NCBI GenBank assembly: GCA_902494535.1 | Contig: CABUTO010000003.1 | Coordinates: forward strand, 1-64,000 | Reading direction: 5' to 3' | DNA: 64,000 bases | From: an uncultured Collinsella sp. | GTDB taxonomy: Bacteria; Actinomycetota; Coriobacteriia; Coriobacteriales; Coriobacteriaceae | Shown here: piece after piece, positions 52,701-60,740 of the stretch | Position numbering within the stretch: the stretch's first letter is position 1 | Layout of the letters: each line of letters starts with the position of its first letter | Program-made: the position numbers and the translations under genes | Notes under the pieces: model-generated | Told to the model about the DNA's origin: nothing | Databases searched by the model: none | What the model saw: the letters and a program-made list of their open reading frames with translations, nothing else

Positions 52701-53378
52701 TGCCTTCTCGGTCGTGGCCTTGCTTGCGCCCAGCGCCGCGCGATAGGCATCGGCGAGTGCCGAGGTATCGGCCTGGCCGCGCTCCACGCACACGTCGTCC
52801 ATGCCGCCCGGCAGCTGGCTCGAGAGCTCCAGCAGCTCGCGCACCAGGCCCTTAATGGTCGTGCCGGCACCAAACGGCCCGCCCTCGCCCGCCATGGGAT
52901 ACCAGGCGTAAAGGGCCTTGAGCGAAGCGGCGAGCTCGGGGGCGGCATCGGGCGCCGTCGCGCGGGCCAGCACATGCTCAACGGCCTGGTCCATAAGCTC
53001 GTCGGCATCGGTGAGCACCGTGAACTCGGGATCGATGCCCAGCTCCAGCGCGTGCGCGCGCAGGATACGCGAGCACATGCCGTGAATGGTCGAGATCCAC
53101 GCATCGTCGACGGTCAGGGCCTCCTCGTCCATGCCTTCGTCGATGAGCGCGCGGCGCACGCGGTCACGGATCTCGGCCGCGGCATCTTTGGTAAAGGTAA
53201 TGGCGAGCACCTGGTCCAGGTGCTCAACGAACGGACCGGATTCGGGCGAGAGCGCGTAGACGATGCGGCGCGTGAGGGTAAAGGTCTTACCCGAACCGGC
53301 GCCCGCCGAGACAAACAGCGGACGGTCGAGCGTTTTGACGATCTGCAGCTGTTGCGGCATCAAAGTCGAAAGATCCAT
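49746..53378 (-). CDS. addA: AddA-type helicase-nuclease (UvrD/RecB-like)
   Basis: A 1210-aa protein with a UvrD-type superfamily 1 helicase and a C-terminal RecB-family nuclease. Walker A is SAGAGSGKTFTLTRRIV at about 24-40; later helicase motifs are MIDEFQDTDQMQVDLIRYL, YRFRGAEVEVFRR and IMTVHASKGLEYPVVAV. The nuclease core IDYKTGGTPDE is near the C-terminus. With AddB it resects double-strand breaks until a Chi-like site and prepares ends for RecA. The ATG is 3 bp after addB's stop, so the two are coupled. Confidence 0.92.
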   Translation of the reverse strand: MDLSTLMPQQLQIVKTLDRPLFVSAGAGSGKTFTLTRRIVYALSPESGPFVEHLDQVLAITFTKDAAAEIRDRVRRALIDEGMDEEALTVDDAWISTIHGMCSRILRAHALELGIDPEFTVLTDADELMDQAVEHVLARATAPDAAPELAASLKALYAWYPMAGEGGPFGAGTTIKGLVRELLELSSQLPGGMDDVCVERGQADTSALADAYRAALGASKATTEKAQVALDAIDAFEASGKTMADAARLMMSCTMPRASKAFPKEQVELLKAEAADAFINIVLACGGPALDALVGLARSVEAEYRALKAAQSALDNNDLLRMAYEALRDYPAIRAAYEGRFKMVMIDEFQDTDQMQVDLIRYLTGAGERALCTVGDAQQSIYRFRGAEVEVFRRQERKVGSTAASETVATTDAPAGELVKLVRNFRSHDEVLRYVARVFDGDNGGLMQGFLDLEASDGRKDTLVADASRRQALFVAGGSTQERTQAKARAIAERFRALADAGQPQGGMVLLLGRMTNADVYAQAFRDQGLDCVIAGGSVFAQAAEVQTVRALVCALANPADTAQGLMPLLASPMFALGAQEFLALATKLDSETGETSRRNIDVGIMSDSDVPGLQDLPLVTRAREVLRYALRRVGRDSFAAIARDVVNASGWFVRLAQRGPEGKAIAANVLKALDAVAEAEAEFGNSPRSIALAFDRFLAGKEAPGALNEEGDGAVRIMTVHASKGLEYPVVAVAECFGVRKSSGAAQMGRVEGGAQVVALPARFDGVKLADGTFVKGDDVKKQFEHAFKGKGTSLWLPPELMEDVCATGSPAEAFARLRNDDLQLSLEERARLLYVAMTRARELVILAMDAGVSRGKVTAPTFDVETDLTYDVLRRILPTDALDMPQLDSDRLTFDNSKPGDYELISLADFTFGEQAFEANASLDAEGRLVRGDAEPEGAGADARAAVPGPADPEPDAFELVYPQAVGVRMGICPYPARDSYSYSSIAAALHAESEDRAAEARVPMDEAGDDAESDGSEMTDADVAAVEPAGNPMALGSAFHAACQWLIEMGADALPAARADALARLWCLTPEQRERFDVALDRWLKSAVRADLLAWPCVRAEVPFFSLGCEDEDIARYGAYAEGAIDALATNPADSSRALVIDYKTGGTPDETPEQLQEKHALQARVYADVLHKADFEAVTVKFVRVEQADPTLFVEPAEPQVITYNL

Positions 53379-53381
53379 GGT

Positions 53382-56300
53382 CTACACGTCCCTCCTTACA
53401 AACGTTCCTTCGTGGTTATACGAGCAGCGCGCATGCGCGGCCTGAGCTGACGTCGGGTCGACGGCGGCAACGTTGCCTGCCTCGAGCTCGCGCAGGCGCT
53501 CGGCGATGCCGGCCTCCACGCGATCGAGCAGAGCGTCGAAGTCCATGCTGCCACCCTCGCCGGGGAAACCTTTCTTAAGGCCTGGGATGCGACCGTCACC
53601 ACGCTCCTCCTCGAGCAGCTCGGCACTCGCGGCGCCTCGCAGCGCCGGTTTGCCGCCCTTGGTCGAAAAATAGAGCGCCGCACGGGTATCCAGATCCAGC
53701 GCCCGGCGCATGGCCTGCGCATAGATAAGCGTCTGAGTATGGGGCGGCAACCAGCGCGGATCGTCGATGGGCGCCGTGCCCGATTCCTCGTCGCGCACCG
53801 TAGGGTCGGCGAGCTTAAACTCCTCAACGCCCGTGCGATGCTTGTAGTCGATCACCACGGCACGATTCTCGGCGTCCACGTCCACGCGGTCGATGCGCCC
53901 GCCAAGCGGCCAACCGGCATACTCGACCTTGAGCTCGTTGAAGGCGAACTCCAGGTAGCGCGGGGCAAAGGGGGCAAGCGCCTCGGACTCGTAGGCAAGC
54001 ACGCCCTCCAGCTGCGGCAGAATCTCGGCCACCTGGCGCTCCTCCACCGCAGAGAGCGGCACCAGCGGGCCATCCGTGCCGCGCTTGCCGGCGTGCTCGG
54101 CCAACGTCTCGTCAAAGACCTCGCGCAGCAGCTCCTGAGCGCGCGGCAGATTCTCGGGCGTCACGCGCTCCATGCCCTCCTGGGGCAGGCGGACATGCAG
54201 GTGCTCCAGCACATCGTGGACAAAGTTGCCCTTCTCCATATTGCCAAAGCCCGCGTCGATGGACTGGGGCTTCACGCGATACGATACGAACCAGCACAGT
54301 GGGCACGTCGAATACGCCTCAATCTGCGAGGCGGACGTCAGACGCGGCACGAGCGGTGCGTTCTCGCCCTCGCCATCGCGGCGACGCAGGACCAGGTACG
54401 GCACAGCCGCCTCACTCAAATGCTGAGGAGCCTCGCACGCGACACGCTTGCACTCGATGCCCTCGCCGGCCGCTGGATCAAAATCGGCGACGATACCGCC
54501 CTCGCCCACGCACGCAACCTTGGCGGCGCCAGCGGCATCGGCGTGCGCGCGCAGCTCGGTCCAAACGGCTGCCGGGTAGCACTCGCGCGCCTGGCGATCG
54601 TGCGTCACGCGGGCGAGCACAACGGGGCCGTGCGCCGCCTGCATCGCGCGGCCAAAGCGTACGCGCAGCAGGGCCGCGGGCTCAAGCGTCACACCGCTGC
54701 GATCTAACTCTGCCGTCAGCGTAGCCAGCGGTCCCTCCTCGTGTGAGAGTGGATAACTGTCCAGATCGACGTCGGCAAACAGCACGGCATCGTAGCTGGC
54801 GGGGCGCAGGGCTGCCGCATCGGCAAGCGACGCAAAGCGCACCTGGGCGCGCGGTGTGCGGTCGACCTCGTAGGTCCCGTAATCGTATGCGGTGCTGCGC
54901 TTGTCCACCTTGGTACGAACGCCGTCGAGCACGGGCACGGTCGCCGCCTGCGACACGTCGAGCGCGCGGGCGTCGTTCATAAGGATGTCGATGGCATGGC
55001 GCAGCAGGGCGGTCTCCGCCTGGCGACGAGCCTGACCGTCAAGGCCTCCAAGGGCGCGATCGGGCAGTGCCTCGGCGACGGCGAGCATTGCCTTGAGCGC
55101 CGTCACAGGTTTGTCGCGCCACAGCGCTTGGAACACGTCCGAGACCACGCACGGCACGTTCTTAAACCAGTTATCATCACTGGCAGCCTTGCGCGTGCCC
55201 CTGACCTGGCCCTGCACGCTCTGCAGCAGGCTCTTGACGGCCGTGGTGGTCTTGCCGCGCGACAGACGCATGTTCTTGTCGAAGGTGCGCGCGCTGGCGG
55301 CATCGGCACCCGAAAGCGGGCTATAAATCCAGTCGGTAAGCTCCGGCGCGGGCCACCACTCGGTCTTGGAGGCGGTGCCCTCGTCGGCGGCCTTCATGCG
55401 CTCGATCAGATTGCCGAGCGCCGAGAACTGCCTGCCCGCGATGGATTGGGAAAACGCCGTGAACTCGGTTGCCTCGGCCGCAATATGACGCGCCGCCAAA
55501 CGGGCAGCGAGTTCACCGAACAGCTGGGGCGTCCGGGCAGACACAACGAGCACGCGCACGGGGTCCGCGGACGCCGTGACACCGCCGTCGACCGCGGCGT
55601 CCTCACACGTTTTTACCAGCTCATCGATTGCATCCACATAGGCGTGGGCGCGGGCGTGAGGGCCGGCAACCTCTACAAAGGTAGGCTGAGCGGCGGACTT
55701 GGAGGCAGTCTGGGGCGCGGCGGCACCCTCCCCCAGCGGCGCAGCCTCAAACAGCACACCGCGGGCATCAAAGGCGGAAGCAAGTTCCTCGCGCATTGCC
55801 GCCTGCTCGCGGGCAAGCAGCACAACGACCTCTCCCCCATTGTTCGCCACGGCCGACAGCAGCTCGAGCAGGCCGTGCGTAAACGATGTGATGCCGCGCA
55901 CGCATACGGCGCGGGAGCACGCCGGAAGGTTGTCGGCCAGCGCCTCGGCCATAAGGTCAGCCGCCTCGCAGGGCTCGACCATGTCTCGACGGTCCAAGCC
56001 GCTCGCATAGGCACCCAACAGCTCGAACACGCGAGCCTCGGCGTCGCTCTTGGGATCGGGCTGGCAAACGTCGCCGCAGCAACGCTCGGCACCCGTTCCC
56101 GCTACGCCCGGCAGCACATCGCGGGCCATGCGCGCGAGCATGCGCACCGTGCCCTGACTGCGCGAAAGCGGCTGCAGGTCGGCATCGTCGCGACGGGCGA
56201 TCATGTCCGAGAACAGCATCTGGCGCTGCATGTTGTCGACGAAGCTGCGGCCATCGCCCATAAGCTCCCACAGCGAACGAAGCCACGATGCGGGGGTTTT

Positions 56301-56480
56301 GTAGTCAACGCCCAGCGAGGCGCCAGCAACCGCAGCATCGTGACGGCACAGGTCGAGCTCGGCAAACGAGGGCGCCAGCAAAACGGCACGCCCGTGGCGG
56401 GCGACCAGGTCGGCGAGCAACGCCGCCTCGGCATCGCTCAAGTCCGTACCGGTATTGGTGGTATAGATTCGAACAGACAT
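53382..56480 (-). CDS. addB: AddB-like PD-(D/E)XK nuclease/inactive helicase subunit
   Basis: A 1032-aa partner of AddA, first gene of the pair. The nuclease motif GRIDRVDVDAENRAVVIDYK lies at about 870-890, after YSTCPLCWFVSYRV, which would hold the first iron-sulfur cysteine. The N-terminal Walker A of Bacillus AddB is not seen (the position reads RAVLLAPSFAELDLC), and the C-terminal cysteine cluster is reduced to one (AHARCSYN), so ATP binding and the 4Fe-4S cluster of the Bacillus protein may be missing. The ATG at 56480 follows GGAGGACC. It probably forms the break-processing complex with addA. Confidence 0.8.
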   Translation of the reverse strand: MSVRIYTTNTGTDLSDAEAALLADLVARHGRAVLLAPSFAELDLCRHDAAVAGASLGVDYKTPASWLRSLWELMGDGRSFVDNMQRQMLFSDMIARRDDADLQPLSRSQGTVRMLARMARDVLPGVAGTGAERCCGDVCQPDPKSDAEARVFELLGAYASGLDRRDMVEPCEAADLMAEALADNLPACSRAVCVRGITSFTHGLLELLSAVANNGGEVVVLLAREQAAMREELASAFDARGVLFEAAPLGEGAAAPQTASKSAAQPTFVEVAGPHARAHAYVDAIDELVKTCEDAAVDGGVTASADPVRVLVVSARTPQLFGELAARLAARHIAAEATEFTAFSQSIAGRQFSALGNLIERMKAADEGTASKTEWWPAPELTDWIYSPLSGADAASARTFDKNMRLSRGKTTTAVKSLLQSVQGQVRGTRKAASDDNWFKNVPCVVSDVFQALWRDKPVTALKAMLAVAEALPDRALGGLDGQARRQAETALLRHAIDILMNDARALDVSQAATVPVLDGVRTKVDKRSTAYDYGTYEVDRTPRAQVRFASLADAAALRPASYDAVLFADVDLDSYPLSHEEGPLATLTAELDRSGVTLEPAALLRVRFGRAMQAAHGPVVLARVTHDRQARECYPAAVWTELRAHADAAGAAKVACVGEGGIVADFDPAAGEGIECKRVACEAPQHLSEAAVPYLVLRRRDGEGENAPLVPRLTSASQIEAYSTCPLCWFVSYRVKPQSIDAGFGNMEKGNFVHDVLEHLHVRLPQEGMERVTPENLPRAQELLREVFDETLAEHAGKRGTDGPLVPLSAVEERQVAEILPQLEGVLAYESEALAPFAPRYLEFAFNELKVEYAGWPLGGRIDRVDVDAENRAVVIDYKHRTGVEEFKLADPTVRDEESGTAPIDDPRWLPPHTQTLIYAQAMRRALDLDTRAALYFSTKGGKPALRGAASAELLEEERGDGRIPGLKKGFPGEGGSMDFDALLDRVEAGIAERLRELEAGNVAAVDPTSAQAAHARCSYNHEGTFVRRDV

Positions 56481-56565
56481 GGTCCTCCACTCAAACCGTT
56501 CGCAATAATCAATGCATCCATCCTACCCGCCCACGCGGACAGATTTGCCCCACGCCAACAGATTT

Positions 56566-56648
56566 GATCCCTTGGGGACGGAGGAAAACGGATCACAGAG
56601 GGGATTAGTCTAACCCGGTGATCCGTTATCCTCCGTTCCCAAGGGATC
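56566..56648. repeat. 31-bp inverted repeat
   Basis: GATCCCTTGGGGACGGAGGA at 56566 onward to 56596 is mirrored at 56618-56648 with two mismatches in 31 bp; the loop is 21 bp (AGAGGGGATTAGTCTAACCCG). It sits between addB and the YerC-like gene. The long, nearly perfect arms and GGGGAC motif suggest a REP/MITE-like repeat rather than a plain terminator. Confidence 0.7.
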
Positions 56649-56674
56649 AAAAAACCGCCCCCGAAGGGACGGTT
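56647..56674 (-). terminator. Rho-independent terminator
   Basis: On the minus strand AACCGTCCC pairs with GGGGCGGTT around a TTCG loop (56653-56674), followed by TTTTTT. It ends the YerC/TrpR-like gene. Confidence 0.9.
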
Positions 56675-56700
56675 CTGCGCAATTCGTTTTTGTCGCTGGC

Positions 56701-57000
56701 CTACTCGCCATCCTCCAGTTTGATGAGGATCTTGCGATAGCCACCGTACTCGCCATTAAGCGCCTTGGATACACGGCTCACCGTGGTGGACGAAGCGCCG
56801 GTGCGGGCTTGAACCTCAACATAGGGCTCGCCCTCGTCCAGATAGCGCGCGACCTGCAGGCGCTGAGAAAGATCGCAAATCTCGCGCGGCGTGCAGATAT
56901 CGGTTAAAAACGCCTGGATATCGTTCTCGTCGTCCAAAAGACTAAATGCGTGGACCAGCTGCTTGACATCAGGCTTGTCAAACATGTTCTCGATATTCAT
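56701..57000 (-). CDS. YerC/YecD family TrpR-like regulator
   Basis: A 99-aa DNA-binding protein of the YerC/YecD family, related to TrpR. It reads DICTPREICDLSQRLQVARY then the HTH GASSTTVSRVSKALNGEYGGY, a typical TrpR-superfamily recognition helix. Its effector and targets are unknown in this lineage. GGCGGTGATCG precedes the ATG at 57000. A strong terminator follows, so it is monocistronic. Confidence 0.9.
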   Translation of the reverse strand: MNIENMFDKPDVKQLVHAFSLLDDENDIQAFLTDICTPREICDLSQRLQVARYLDEGEPYVEVQARTGASSTTVSRVSKALNGEYGGYRKILIKLEDGE

Positions 57001-57325
57001 CGATCACCGCCAAACCCGCCATAAGGCATCGAAGTTGATACTGACATCGGGCATCGTTCGCCCGTAAATATGCAATAAAACTATGCATGGGCCATTTGCC
57101 CGTAGCAGTGTAGCACACCACCAAACTAAAGTGACAAGACTCTCTGTCAGCGGCACGTTTTTCAGGACGAACGCCGTTTAGAAACCGAATGCGCACGTAA
57201 GCTCCACGATTATTTGAGACAATGGGCGCCCAAACACCGCGGCGCGCACGCGCAACCATCCAAGTCGCCGCCGCAAGCCGCTTCACGCGACGCCAGCAAC
57301 CCCGGCGCAAGAAAGGATTCACGCC
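57001..57325. other. Intergenic region, 325 bp
   Basis: Divergent promoter region between the YerC-like gene and the membrane protein at 57326. On the minus strand TTGTCA (57132-57137) and TACACT (57107-57112), 19 bp apart, are a weak promoter candidate for the YerC-like gene. No gene, repeat or riboswitch is seen. Confidence 0.35.
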
Positions 57326-57691
57326 ATGCGCTTTATGCTTAACTGGCTCTTCACCTCGATCGCCATCGCGATCGCCACGTTCCTCGTCCCCGGCATCCAA
57401 CCTTTCGGCTTTGCCGAGGCCTGGGTCTGCTTTGCCTTTGTGGGACTGTTCCTCAACATCGTCGATTCGTTCGTCAAACCGTTCCTCACGGTCATCTCGC
57501 TGCCGCTCACGATCATTACGCTCGGCATTTTCCAGCTCGTGCTCAACAGCTTTATGCTGGAGCTCGCCAGCTACCTGTCGGTCAACCTGTTGGGCGTCGG
57601 CATCTCCATCGCCGGCTTTGGCTCGGCCTTTATGGGCAGCATCCTAGTGTCCATCATGCGCAGCATCCTCGATAGTATTGCCGAAGAGTAG
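57326..57691 (+). CDS. Phage holin family 4 (DUF360) membrane protein
   Basis: A 121-aa integral membrane protein with four hydrophobic helices (about 5-24, 33-52, 56-79 and 90-113). The sequence FVKPFLTVISLPLTIITLGIF is the hallmark of the conserved PF04020 family, often annotated as phage holin superfamily IV although it is a chromosomal protein of unknown function. AAGAAAGGATTCACGCC precedes the ATG. A terminator follows. Confidence 0.88.
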   Translation: MRFMLNWLFTSIAIAIATFLVPGIQPFGFAEAWVCFAFVGLFLNIVDSFVKPFLTVISLPLTIITLGIFQLVLNSFMLELASYLSVNLLGVGISIAGFGSAFMGSILVSIMRSILDSIAEE

Positions 57692-57727
57692 AACACCCCC
57701 GATACACAGACGCATCGAACCAAATCA

Positions 57728-57762
57728 AAGGCCGCCCATCGCAAAAAATGGGCGGCCTTCTT
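57728..57762 (+). terminator. Rho-independent terminator
   Basis: AAGGCCGCCCAT at 57728-57739 and ATGGGCGGCCTT at 57748-57759 form a perfect 12-bp stem followed by CTTATTT. It ends the membrane protein gene and could also serve the convergent Rrf2 gene. Confidence 0.85.
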
Positions 57763-57829
57763 ATTTGCCAAGTCTCAGAGGGCAAGAAAATCTACCATTT
57801 CCACCCCGTCCCCACATGGCAGGCGTGGG

Positions 57830-58258
57830 TTAGATGACATAGTCGTAGCCATGGTTGGGAGCGACAAGTTGATCGAGCGTCACGCCGTCGAGGTAATCGT
57901 TGATGAGCTTGTCCAGGTTCTTCCACACGTCGAGCGTGGGGCACTCATCAGATCGCGAGCAACCCTTGCAGTCGCCATCCAGGCAGGCGACCGGCGCCAG
58001 GCTGCCCTCGGTCAGGCGCAAGATCTCGCCCACCGTGTACTGCTCGGGCGGGCGCGTGAGCACGTAGCCGCCGCCCTTGCCACGCATGCCCGAGAGCATG
58101 TTGGCGCGCACGAGCGTAGCCAAGATGTTCTCGAGATATTTCTCGGAAATCCCCTGTCGCGCCGCAATCTCTTTGAGCGGGATGCGACCGGCCGCCTGGT
58201 GCTCGGCCAGGTCAACCATAACGCGCAGGGCGTACCTGCCCTTAGTAGAAACCAACAT
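57830..58258 (-). CDS. Rrf2 family transcriptional regulator
   Basis: A 142-aa Rrf2 (IscR/CymR-like) regulator. The winged HTH spans about residues 1-75 (RYALRVMVDLAEH, PLKEIAARQGISEKYLENIL, MRGKGGGYVL). Four cysteines, C92, C97, C100 and C106 (CLDGDCKGCSRSDEC), are in the position of the iron-sulfur ligands of IscR-type members; CymR-type cysteine regulators lack a cluster. It is divergent from cysK, whose promoter region carries a palindrome, so control of cysteine synthesis or Fe-S supply is the likely role. Confidence 0.93.
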   Translation of the reverse strand: MLVSTKGRYALRVMVDLAEHQAAGRIPLKEIAARQGISEKYLENILATLVRANMLSGMRGKGGGYVLTRPPEQYTVGEILRLTEGSLAPVACLDGDCKGCSRSDECPTLDVWKNLDKLINDYLDGVTLDQLVAPNHGYDYVI

Positions 58259-58375
58259 ATATAGTGCTGCCTTTCGGTCTTTTAGTCCGTTGAAATTCTA
58301 GCCGAAAAATCGGCTTTGGAAATACCCGTTCCGGTCAAGATGGTTAATCGACTCGTAATAATCTTCTATTTCCTA

Positions 58376-58404
58376 TTGCATTACTAGGCTTTAGTGTCTA
58401 CTAT
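58376..58404 (+). promoter_or_regulatory. Predicted sigma-70-type promoter of cysK
   Basis: TTGCAT at 58376-58381, 17-bp spacer, TACTAT at 58399-58404. Transcription would begin near 58411, at the edge of the CAGCTAAAC palindrome. Confidence 0.65.
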
Positions 58405-58413
58405 GCTTGCCAA

Positions 58414-58453
58414 CAGCTAAACGAACAACCTATAAGGTTTATGGGTTTAGCTG
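58414..58453. promoter_or_regulatory. Palindrome in the cysK leader (candidate Rrf2 operator)
   Basis: CAGCTAAAC at 58414-58422 and GTTTAGCTG at 58445-58453 are perfect complements; between them lies a second palindrome AACCT-ATA-AGGTT at 58427-58439. The nested symmetry just after the predicted start of transcription fits an operator for the divergent Rrf2 regulator or an RNA hairpin in the leader. Confidence 0.5.
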
Positions 58454-58511
58454 CTAGACACGCCGTAAAACCACGCGGCAACCAGCAACTTGAACACTTT
58501 GGAGGTTCACC

Positions 58512-59450
58512 ATGAGCAAGGTTTACACGTCCATCGATCAGCTTATCGGCCACACCCCGCTTCTGGAGCTCACTCACTTTGAGGCCGACGAGGACCTCAA
58601 GGCTCGCGTGCTCGTCAAACTGGAATACTTCAACCCCGCCGGATCCGTTAAAGACCGCGTCGCCAAGAACATGATTGACGAGGCCGAGAAGGCTGGCAAG
58701 CTCGTGCGCGGCGGCGACTACACCATCATCGAGCCCACGAGCGGCAACACCGGCGTCGGCATCGCCTCGGTAGCGGCCGCCCGCGGCTACAAGGTGATCA
58801 TCACCATGCCCGAGACCATGTCCGTCGAGCGCCGCAAGCTGATGCAGGCATACGGTGCACAGCTGGTACTCACCGACGGTTCCAAGGGCATGAAGGGCGC
58901 TATCGCCAAGGCCGAGGAGCTGCAGAAGGAGACTCCCAACAGCATCATCGCCGGCCAGTTTGTGAACCCCGCGAACCCGGCCATTCACAAGGCCACGACC
59001 GGCCCCGAGATCTGGGACGACACCGACGGCAAGGTCGACATCTTCGTCGCCGGCGTTGGCACCGGTGGTACCGTGACCGGCGTGGGCGAGTTCCTCAAGG
59101 AGCAGAACCCCGAGATTAAGGTCGTCGCCGTCGAGCCCGCCACCTCCCCGGTGCTCTCCAAGGGCCAGGCCGGCCCGCACAAGATCCAAGGCATCGGCGC
59201 CGGCTTTGTGCCCGACGTCCTCGACACCCAGGTCTATGACGAGATCATCCCCGTCGAGAACGACGACGCCTTTGCCACCGGCCGCGCCGTGGGCCACAAG
59301 GAGGGCGTGCTCGTGGGCATTTCGTCCGGTGCCGCCGTGTGGGCCGCATTGCAGCTGGCCAAGCGTCCCGAGAACGAGGGTAAGACCATCGTGGCCCTGC
59401 TTGCCGACACCGGCGAGCGCTACCTGTCCACGGCACTGTTCCAGGACTAG
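58512..59450 (+). CDS. cysK: Cysteine synthase A (O-acetylserine sulfhydrylase)
   Basis: CysK (312 aa) makes cysteine from O-acetylserine and sulfide with PLP. The PLP lysine is K47 in FNPAGSVKDR, the phosphate/substrate loop is PTSGNTGVG, the glycine-rich VGTGGTVTGVGEFL binds PLP phosphate, and GISSGAAVWAAL is near the C-terminus. Length and motifs are standard. TTTGGAGGTTCACC precedes the ATG. Regulated probably by the divergent Rrf2 protein through the palindromes at 58414-58453. No cysE is in the window. Confidence 0.96.
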   Translation: MSKVYTSIDQLIGHTPLLELTHFEADEDLKARVLVKLEYFNPAGSVKDRVAKNMIDEAEKAGKLVRGGDYTIIEPTSGNTGVGIASVAAARGYKVIITMPETMSVERRKLMQAYGAQLVLTDGSKGMKGAIAKAEELQKETPNSIIAGQFVNPANPAIHKATTGPEIWDDTDGKVDIFVAGVGTGGTVTGVGEFLKEQNPEIKVVAVEPATSPVLSKGQAGPHKIQGIGAGFVPDVLDTQVYDEIIPVENDDAFATGRAVGHKEGVLVGISSGAAVWAALQLAKRPENEGKTIVALLADTGERYLSTALFQD

Positions 59451-59563
59451 AGCTTCTCGTTCTTAAAACGAGTCCAAGGCACGCCGGCCTACCCTCTCTT
59501 CTGGCTGCCTGGGCTCATCCCAACAGGGTGTCCCACGAGACGCCCGAACTTGCTACAATGTCT

Positions 59564-59602
59564 GCGGCGCGGAACCAGCCTCCCGCGCCGCTTTTCTTTT
59601 TT
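59564..59602 (+). terminator. Rho-independent terminator between cysK and mnmA
   Basis: GCGGCGCGG at 59564-59572 and CCGCGCCGC at 59583-59591 form a perfect 9-bp stem followed by TTTTCTTTTTT. It is 110 bp after cysK and 30 bp before mnmA. An extended -10 (TGCTACAAT, TACAAT at 59554-59559) lies directly upstream, so a transcript from it would start inside the hairpin. Confidence 0.85.
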
Positions 59603-59631
59603 GGCCACATGCCACCAAGGAGAACCTCCCC

Positions 59632-60732
59632 ATGCACAACAAGCGCGTGCTCGTCGCCATGAGCGGCGGCGTCGATTCCAGCGTGACTGCTTATCTGCTC
59701 AAGCGCCAGGGCTACGAATGCGTCGGCGCCACCATGCGCCTCACCTGCCCCGCGCCCGATCCCATCACGGGCATGAGTAAGGTCGACCGCGACATCGCCG
59801 ATGCAAAGGCCGTCGCCGAGCGCCTGGGGATACCCCACCATGTGCTCGACCTGCAGCAGACCTTCGACCACAGCGTAATCGAGCGCTTTGTGAACGCCTA
59901 CCAGGAGGGGCTGACGCCCAATCCGTGCATTATCTGCAACTGCCACATTAAGTTTGGCGCGCTGCTCGATGCGGCGCTGGACATGGGCTGCGACCACATC
60001 GCCACGGGACATTACGCCAAAACAAGCCAGGCGGCAGACGGCACTTGGCAGCTACATCGCGGCGAGGACCCCAAAAAGGACCAAAGCTACTTTTTGTATT
60101 CGCTTACGCAGGAGCGCCTGGCGCACACGATCTTTCCGCTGGCAGGCCTAGACAAAGAACGCGACGTGCGCCGCATAGCCGCCGAGCAGGGCTTTACCAA
60201 CGCCCAGAAGGCCGAAAGCGAGGACATCTGCTTTATTCCAGACGGTGACTACGCGGGCTATATCGAGCGCCGCTGCGGACATCCCGCTGCACCGGGCGAC
60301 ATTGTGTGGCGCGACGGCAGCGTGGTCGGGCGCCACAACGGCGCGCTGCGCTACACCATCGGCCAGCGCAAGGGCCTGGGCGTCGCGATGGCGCATCCCG
60401 TGTATGTGACGGGCGTCGACGCCGCCAACAACATTGTGCATCTGGGCGAAGCCGAGGACCTGGCCGCCGCGGCGCTAACTGCCGATGAGTGGATCTGGAG
60501 CGCGCCGGCAGAGCGCATGGAGGCCGAGCTGGATGCCGGCGGCATTCGCGTAGGTGCCAAGTACCGATACCGTCAGAAAGACCAGGCAGCGACCCTTACG
60601 CGTGACGAAAACGGGCAAATGCTGCTAACTTTTGACGAGCCGCAGCGCGCCATCGCCCCCGGACAGGCAGTCGTTATCTACCGCGGCGACGTCGTCCTGG
60701 GCGGCGGCACGGTGACCGGCGCACTTAAGTAG
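59632..60732 (+). CDS. mnmA: tRNA 2-thiouridine(34) synthase
   Basis: MnmA (366 aa) thiolates U34 of tRNA-Lys, -Glu and -Gln. The PP-loop is SGGVDSSV at 11-18; the catalytic cysteines are C99 in NPCIICN and C200 in SEDICFIP; MRLTCPAPDP and GHYAK are other conserved parts, and the C-terminal barrel contains YTIGQRKGLGV. AAGGAGAACCTCCCC precedes the ATG. The gene needs sulfur from a cysteine desulfurase, so its position after cysK is metabolically sensible, although a terminator separates them. Confidence 0.96.
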   Translation: MHNKRVLVAMSGGVDSSVTAYLLKRQGYECVGATMRLTCPAPDPITGMSKVDRDIADAKAVAERLGIPHHVLDLQQTFDHSVIERFVNAYQEGLTPNPCIICNCHIKFGALLDAALDMGCDHIATGHYAKTSQAADGTWQLHRGEDPKKDQSYFLYSLTQERLAHTIFPLAGLDKERDVRRIAAEQGFTNAQKAESEDICFIPDGDYAGYIERRCGHPAAPGDIVWRDGSVVGRHNGALRYTIGQRKGLGVAMAHPVYVTGVDAANNIVHLGEAEDLAAAALTADEWIWSAPAERMEAELDAGGIRVGAKYRYRQKDQAATLTRDENGQMLLTFDEPQRAIAPGQAVVIYRGDVVLGGGTVTGALK

Positions 60733-60740
60733 CCGCAGGT

